Positions 58,777 through 64,000 of a stretch of DNA of 64,000 bases are shown here, one piece after another. The stretch comes from Trachythela sp. YZ-2020 (Eukaryota; Cnidaria; Anthozoa; Malacalcyonacea; Clavulariidae). Made by a program: the position numbers and the translations under genes. The notes below the pieces were generated by a model, which had not been told where the DNA came from, did not search any database, and saw nothing but the letters and a program-made list of their open reading frames with translations. The stretch lies in contig JADLSH010000277.1 in assembly GCA_016169945.1 (NCBI GenBank), positions 186,001 through 250,000 on the forward strand, in the 5' to 3' direction. Each line of letters starts with the position of its first letter. Position 1 is the stretch's first letter.

Positions 58777-61700
58777 TTAATAACAACAATAAACATCAAT
58801 ATAGCGTTCTCGTCCTATCGTGGTATTGGAAACACAGGATAGTTGTAATCCCAGGATAGTTGTAATCCCAGGATAGTTGTAATCCCAGGGTATTGGGAAT
58901 TGGTAGTGTTGCGGGAATTGGTACTGTTGTGGTATTTGGTAGTGTTGTGGGATTTGGTATGGTTGTGGGATTTGGTACGGTTGTCGGATTTGGTACGGTT
59001 GTCGGATTTGGTACGGTTGTGGGATTTGGTACGGTTGTGGCATTTGGAAGGGTTGTGGGATTTGGTACGGTTGTGGAATTTGGTACGGTTGTGGAATTTG
59101 GTACGGTTGTGGAATTTGGAAAGCTTGTGGGAATTGGTACGGTTTTAGGATTTGGAAAAGTTGTGGGATTTGGAAAGCTTGTGGGAATTGGTACGGTTGT
59201 GGGATTTGGAAAGGTGGGAATTGGTACGCGAATTGCGGTCTTTGTTGGTTGAATGGAACAATCACTGCTCCACAGTAATAACAGGCCGGATCACCCGGAT
59301 GTCCTGGTGCGTAATAGGCAAGGCGTTGTGGCGCTTGTCTGTTTCTTGGTGGAGGGTTGTTGCTGATATGCCGAAGGGTTTCTGGTTCTCTGTCAAGTAC
59401 AGGCACATGTTCAGGCATAGGTACTTCTTCATTCTGTTCTTCAGTTTCTCCTTGTATCTCGCCAGCTTCCGTTGGATGTTCTTCAACAGGTTCGTCTCCG
59501 GCAGTCAGCATATTATCGCCCAAATTCTCTGGCTGTAGCTCTCTCAATTGCTCTGCGTTAGGTGCGTCGTCCTCAACCTCAAACTGTAGTTCCGCTGAAT
59601 GATCTGTATCGGGTAATCCGTTGTCCCTTGTCGGCCGTGTTGTCTGTTGATGGTACTTGTACCCTACGTGAAACTGAAGGGTATTCATCTTCCTCATCAG
59701 ATGAGCTGTCAGCAATAGATGCGTTACGAATAGATGGATGCTCCCGGTCGCGACGTTGTCGAGATGCTGGCACAGCTGATTCACATGATAAATAGTCACA
59801 TGACAGTAACATATTGCGATGCATTGTACGAGGTCTCTTCTTAGATTCTGATTGGACGTTGTATACCGGGCTGTCTGGGCCTTTTCGTGACAGTACAACG
59901 TGTACCTCGTCCTCCCAGAAAGATCTCAACTTCCCTGGGCCCCCTCTAGGTGTCAAGTTTCGAACTAGAACCCTGTCCCCAGGTTTAAGAACTGTTGATC
60001 GAACTTTCTTGTCGTATTGCCTTTTACCTCGCGATGCGTTCTTGGCTGCTAGGTCTGAAGCTTTGGCATATGCTTCCTTCATGGCTAAGCCGTCTGCCAC
60101 TTCGAGACGTATTGGGAGTGTGTAGTGGTGCCATCTTCATCTTTAAGGTTGAATGCCAGATCAATGGGTAATCGTGGGGAGCAACAAATAGGAGAAAGAA
60201 TGGGGAGTATCCGGTGGCTTCGTGGCGTGTACAATTATATGCATGCACGAGCTTGGCCACGTGATCTTTCCAACGTGAGTCCGGAGCATGCCAAGCAAGG
60301 TTCTGTTCATCCGCTCAACTTGACCTTTTCCCTGTGGGTGATATGGTGTGGTACGGGAATGACTCACTCCAGACAATTTCTCTAATCTTTTGAACAGGTT
60401 GTTTTCAAACTCTTTACCCATACCATGGTGGATCTTCTGCGGAAATCCGAACCTGGGAATAAAGTCATTAAAAATCTTGTCAGTGGCTGTGCCCCCGACT
60501 TGTTCTTGGTGAGATAGGCTTGAGCGTATCTGGTAAAGTGGTAAACGACCACCAAAATGTACTCATAGATGAACATAGTCGATGGCGATTAGCTGGAAAG
60601 GAGAAGTTGAGATGATGGGATGGAAGGTTCACGAGTTGGGAGTGTAGGTCGTTTGTTCCTTAAACAGTGACAAACACGAGTGACAAAGTGTTCAATGTCC
60701 CGCCTCATGTAAGGCCAGTAAAAACGATCCCTGGCAAGTGCTAGAACTCTCTCAACTCCAAGATGGCCCATATCTTCATCCAAGCCCTTGTACACTCGAC
60801 GACGGAATTTCTTTAGCTGGACAACTTGCGGCCGGTGGTAGAGAATTTCAGAACTGGGGTCGATCCGGAGTTTTGGCAGTTCAAAGAGGAATCGTTTCGC
60901 CTCAGGTGTTTCACGTTGTCGTTCCCCGGGTGTTAGAATTTGTTGGGATCGGATAATTTCCTTCGCTTGACGTTCTCGTCGTTGTCTTGCTCTCGTGCTA
61001 TTTCAACCACTCTGATTTGACTACAACTGGCGTTGGAAGGAAGGAACGCTTCATCGTCACCTAGCATATGTTCTTTGGTGGTGAACGAAGTGAGCCAAAT
61101 TGCCTCGCTGTTACCAAGGGCACGGATAGATGTGATGGATGCATCAAGTTCCTCTTGCGATACAGTTTGCGTACATGATACCATATATTCTTCGAAATGT
61201 CCTGGAAGTCTGGATAGACTGTCAGCATCTGTATTGCTACGACTGGTTAGACATTTGATATCAAAATTGAAGTCCGAGAGTTCACCCACCCATCGCAAGC
61301 CGGTGACGTTAAGCCTTGCTGTTGTGAGGACATATGTCAGGGGATTATTATCTGTGAACACTGTAAATTTTGGGCAGTAATGCAAGTAATCACGGAACTG
61401 TTCAGTGACCGCCCACTTCAATGCCAGGAACTCGAGCTTTCCCAAATGAAGGTGATAGTTCTTCTCCGCAGGGGTCAACGTTCTGGATGCATATGCGATG
61501 ACTCTTAGTACGCCTGCTTGTCTTTGGTAGAGCACCGCACCAAGCCCATCTTTTGATGCATCAATATGTACAATAAAAGGGTCACTGTATTGCGGATAGG
61601 CAAGGATAGGTGGAGAAGTTATCCTTTGAATAAGAATTTCCAAGGCACTGTCATGTTTGGTTTCCACTGTATAGGCGAGTTTGATGGCAACTGATTATTG

Positions 61701-63530
61701 GGGTGCTTGCTGTGGTGGTTTCTGCCCGGTACCCATTTGCAGAGATGATTTGACCCAGGAATGACACTTCGTTCTTAAACAGGTTACACTTGTTTGGCTT
61801 TAACTTGACACCTTGACTTTTTAGTCGTTGAAGAACTTTCCGTAGATGTTGTACATGTTTCTTGAAGGTATTGGAGAAGACGATGAGATCATGAAAGTAC
61901 GGTATACAAATAGTATCTCGGAGGTCTCCCAAACAGTTCTCCATATACCTCTGGAAATTGACTGGTGCATTTGTTAATCCAAACTGAATTCTGACCCACT
62001 CATATAATCCCCAGGGGGTTATGAAGGCTGTAAGAGGCTGACTGTCTCTGTCCATGAAACCTTGATGGTAGGCTTTCCCTTGGTCGAACACGCTAAACCA
62101 GTGGTTTCCTCCCAGGTTATCTAGTGTCTCCTGAATACGTGGGATAGGGTGTCAGTCAGGGACAGTTTTCTGATTCAAATTTCGGTAGTCCACGCACAGC
62201 CTTAACCCACCATCTTTTTCCGAACACATACGACGCTGCTAGAGAATGACGATTTTGATTTCCGAATAACATTTCTGTTCAATAGGTCCTCTATATAAGC
62301 CTTCACTTCGGGATACAAGGGTCTAAGGATTGACAAATAGTTCTTTTGAATTGGTGCATTATCAGTTAGATGAATGTTCATTTGAAGTCCCTCAATACAC
62401 CCAATATCGTCGTCATCAATCGCGAAGGCATCAACTTCCTTGCATAACATCTCCATTGCTTGTTTCTTTTGGCAGGTGTCAGGCCACTCAAATGAACATC
62501 CGGTACTCTGGGTTGGTCGCTTCCTATGAGGACGGTCTCATCAGATCAGGTGTCACTTGTTTCGGTTCCGTTTCAGACTCGCCTGGCTGTTCTCCAGCTT
62601 CTTCATCCTTTAACTTAACTTCAAGAGGGGTCACCGAACGAACCAATTGTAGGTGACCAAGGACCAATATACTAGGTAGGACAATATCGTTCTTGATTGC
62701 TGTCAGAGTGTTTCTTACTGGAGAAGCTGAATTTATTCATTCTCTCCGTCTCTGCAGACATAGCCAAGTTCATGGCTTCTATATATCAGGTCTTCATCAG
62801 CGGCACCAGGGTTCTGGAGGGTAGGTCTCATCTTTGCTCTAATGGTTTCATCAATAAGTCCCGTCTCAAGAGCATGCAGAAACAATCCCTGCACTGAGCT
62901 CTCATCATAGGTTATACTATTTCCTGCCTCTTTTGAGGCAAAGACGATCTTCTGACGAATGGCGAGGACTCGGATAAGGAAGGATTGTGGGTCCTCTTTT
63001 GGTTGTTGGGTAATGTTGGCTAAGGTTTGGTAGAGTTCCTAAGCCGGCTTCAATTTGGGAAATCAATGATTGATACCCCAATTTATCTTTCTGTCCAGGC
63101 TCCCCAACGACGCCTTCTATCTTAAAATCTCGGTGTAGGAGACTTTTTTCCAGACTAGCCAATGGTACCTTTAAGACATCCTCAGGTTGAACACTACTTT
63201 TCTTACTAGTACCCGTCCCATTGTCCTTTTTCTTTTGAGCCTCTTTTGACCTTTACTTTAATTTTTTTCTGTTTACTCAACAATTTCTGCATCTCTTCTT
63301 GTAATTATAGAACTTGCATTTCTTCCTGGGACCCCTCCCCCAGATTTTCCAACACTTCGGTATTTTCCTCAAGCGGGGGTGGGCCAAGAAAGGTTTTAAT
63401 ACTTTTTAAATACTCTACAATTTTTGCTTTCTCAGTTAGACTACCCATTGTCTCTTCCATAGCTTGTCGTATAGCCTTTAGAATCATAAATTTACTTTTA
63501 TCTTTGATAATAGATTCATCCTAGTTTCAT
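58777..63530 (-). pseudogene. Ty3/Gypsy LTR retrotransposon, decayed gag-pol
   Basis: In minus-strand order: a gag N-terminal segment (about 63487-63060, KLGYQSLISQIEAGL) is joined by an internal deletion to a later gag segment that is out of frame and ends in a stop near 62740. No protease motif was found. Reverse transcriptase (62456-61651) is split by a frameshift near 62215 and a stop near 62150. Its catalytic YxDD reads YFHD, with H at 61891-61893. RNase H (61667 to about 61240) keeps D-E-D-D (VHIDASKDG, KLEFLALKW, VFTDNN, NTDADSLSR). Next are an HHCC zinc finger (HLGVERV...CHCLRNK, 60795-60589) and an integrase core in three frames, in which HHGMGKEF replaces the usual aspartate while GQVERMNR keeps the glutamate. 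A Gypsy-type C-terminal tail follows (60100-59579). A polypurine tract on the minus strand lies near 58706-58721. No 5' LTR was found. The element is inactive. Confidence 0.85.
58900..59235 (-). repeat. 18-bp minisatellite encoding a hexapeptide repeat in the Gypsy tail
   Basis: About 17 copies of an 18-bp unit encode Q-I-P-Q-P-Y and variants (QFPQAF, QIRQPY, QIPQHY) at the end of the 59898-58777 frame. That frame follows an acidic stretch and CYYCGAV. Variants are interspersed, so the array is not newly homogenised. Whether the tail was part of the ancestral polyprotein is uncertain. Confidence 0.7.
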
Positions 63531-63534
63531 ACTT

Positions 63535-63931
63535 CTATTATTATTATTAATCTTTATTAACCAATTTAAATGGCAACGCCTCACAACAAACGTGTGGGCT
63601 TACAAAATAAAACTTAACTACAGAATTAATTAAAATTTAGTATAATGATTATTAAGATACTGCTAAAATTATATTATTATGAATAATATAACTATAAAGT
63701 ATATTTCTATTACTCGAAATTCTCATTATGACGTTATACAAAGTTAAAAAGACATCTATTTAAAAACACCCTTTTGAATCTTTCTGTGCGAACACTCGGT
63801 AGTTCATAATCGTGTCCGCGATTACGTAGTTCCAATTGGCGTTTAGGTGGCAGCAAGACATGTAAGGAATGATTAGGATCTGTGGTAATTTTTCCCCATA
63901 ATTTTCTATCTCTTGTATTTAAAATGTCCAC
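63535..63931 (-). pseudogene. Non-LTR retrotransposon ORF C-terminus and 3' tail
   Basis: The frame 63931-63734 reads RDRKLWGKITTDPNHSLH, LPPKRQLELRNRGHDYELP and RTERFKRVFLNRCLF, the typical C-terminal end of L2/CR1-like ORF2 proteins. A 3' UTR then leads to AATAAAGATTAATAATAAT, a TAA-type tail, at 63535-63560. The body lies beyond the window. It abuts the gag end of the Gypsy remnant. Confidence 0.6.
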
Positions 63932-64000
63932 AATAGATAACTGTTGAAGAAGATATCCATACTTATATGAGCGATTTAAAAATTTGTCAATTTGATTAAG

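Noticed and set aside
59357..59602. Serine-rich plus-strand open frame
   Set aside because: It is the antisense shadow of the Gypsy C-terminal tail.

Overview
The window looks like gene-poor, repeat-dense, AT-rich animal DNA. Short exons with GT/AG introns, a cytochrome P450 exon, two kinds of non-LTR retrotransposon, Ty3/Gypsy remnants, tRNA-derived SINE heads and many palindromic MITEs all point to a metazoan. The repeat and protein style suggests a cnidarian, probably an anthozoan. That assignment is inferred from general family knowledge, not from a search.

Two complete host genes stand out. They are close paralogs lying head-to-head as an inverted pair. Gene A is on the minus strand (coding exons 22800-22747, 20467-20025 and 17791-17497). 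Gene B is on the plus strand (47756-47809, 49318-49760 and 50703-50997). Each has a separate TATA-type promoter with a non-coding first exon, a 54-nt signal-peptide exon, a 443-nt exon and a 295-nt last exon, with intron phases 0 and 2. Each encodes a 263-residue secreted protein whose N-terminal half resembles the start of a fibrinogen-like or GON-like domain. I do not recognise a named function. Copy B carries 13 substitutions to arginine relative to A and no arginine losses, so the pair differs strongly in charge. The only other host coding sequence I can support is the first coding exon of a CYP46-like cytochrome P450 (10082-9471, minus).

Layout. 1-5 kb: a CpG-rich possible promoter, an A-rich MITE and low-complexity repeats. 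5.0-6.9 kb: a decayed CR1/L2-like retrotransposon (minus) lacking its reverse-transcriptase catalytic block. 7-9 kb: MITEs and hairpins. 9.4-10.1 kb: the P450 exon. 11.2-14.3 kb: a HIRAN-like fragment and a broken Mutator-like transposase between two copies of one palindromic MITE. 14.4-16.7 kb: interstitial telomere-like repeats, a Gypsy gag fossil and the 3' end of another retrotransposon. 17.5-24.4 kb: gene A. 27.8-34.2 kb: nested segmental repeats with a PIF/Harbinger-like MITE. 35.5-38.6 kb: a CR1-like C-terminal fragment, a 1-kb pentanucleotide array in homogeneous variant blocks, a restriction-like-endonuclease fragment of an R2/R4-type element, and a second pentanucleotide array. 39.8-45.5 kb: a 2-kb direct duplication carrying a SINE head. 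46-47 kb: palindromic elements. 47.1-51.0 kb: gene B. 51-58 kb: palindromic repeats and unrecognised sequence. 58.7-63.5 kb: a decayed Ty3/Gypsy element (minus). 63.5 kb to the end: the C-terminus of another non-LTR retrotransposon.

Most of the window is therefore mobile-element debris around one duplicated secreted-protein gene. The most unusual signals are the arginine-biased divergence of the paralogs and the endonuclease fragment sandwiched between pentanucleotide arrays.
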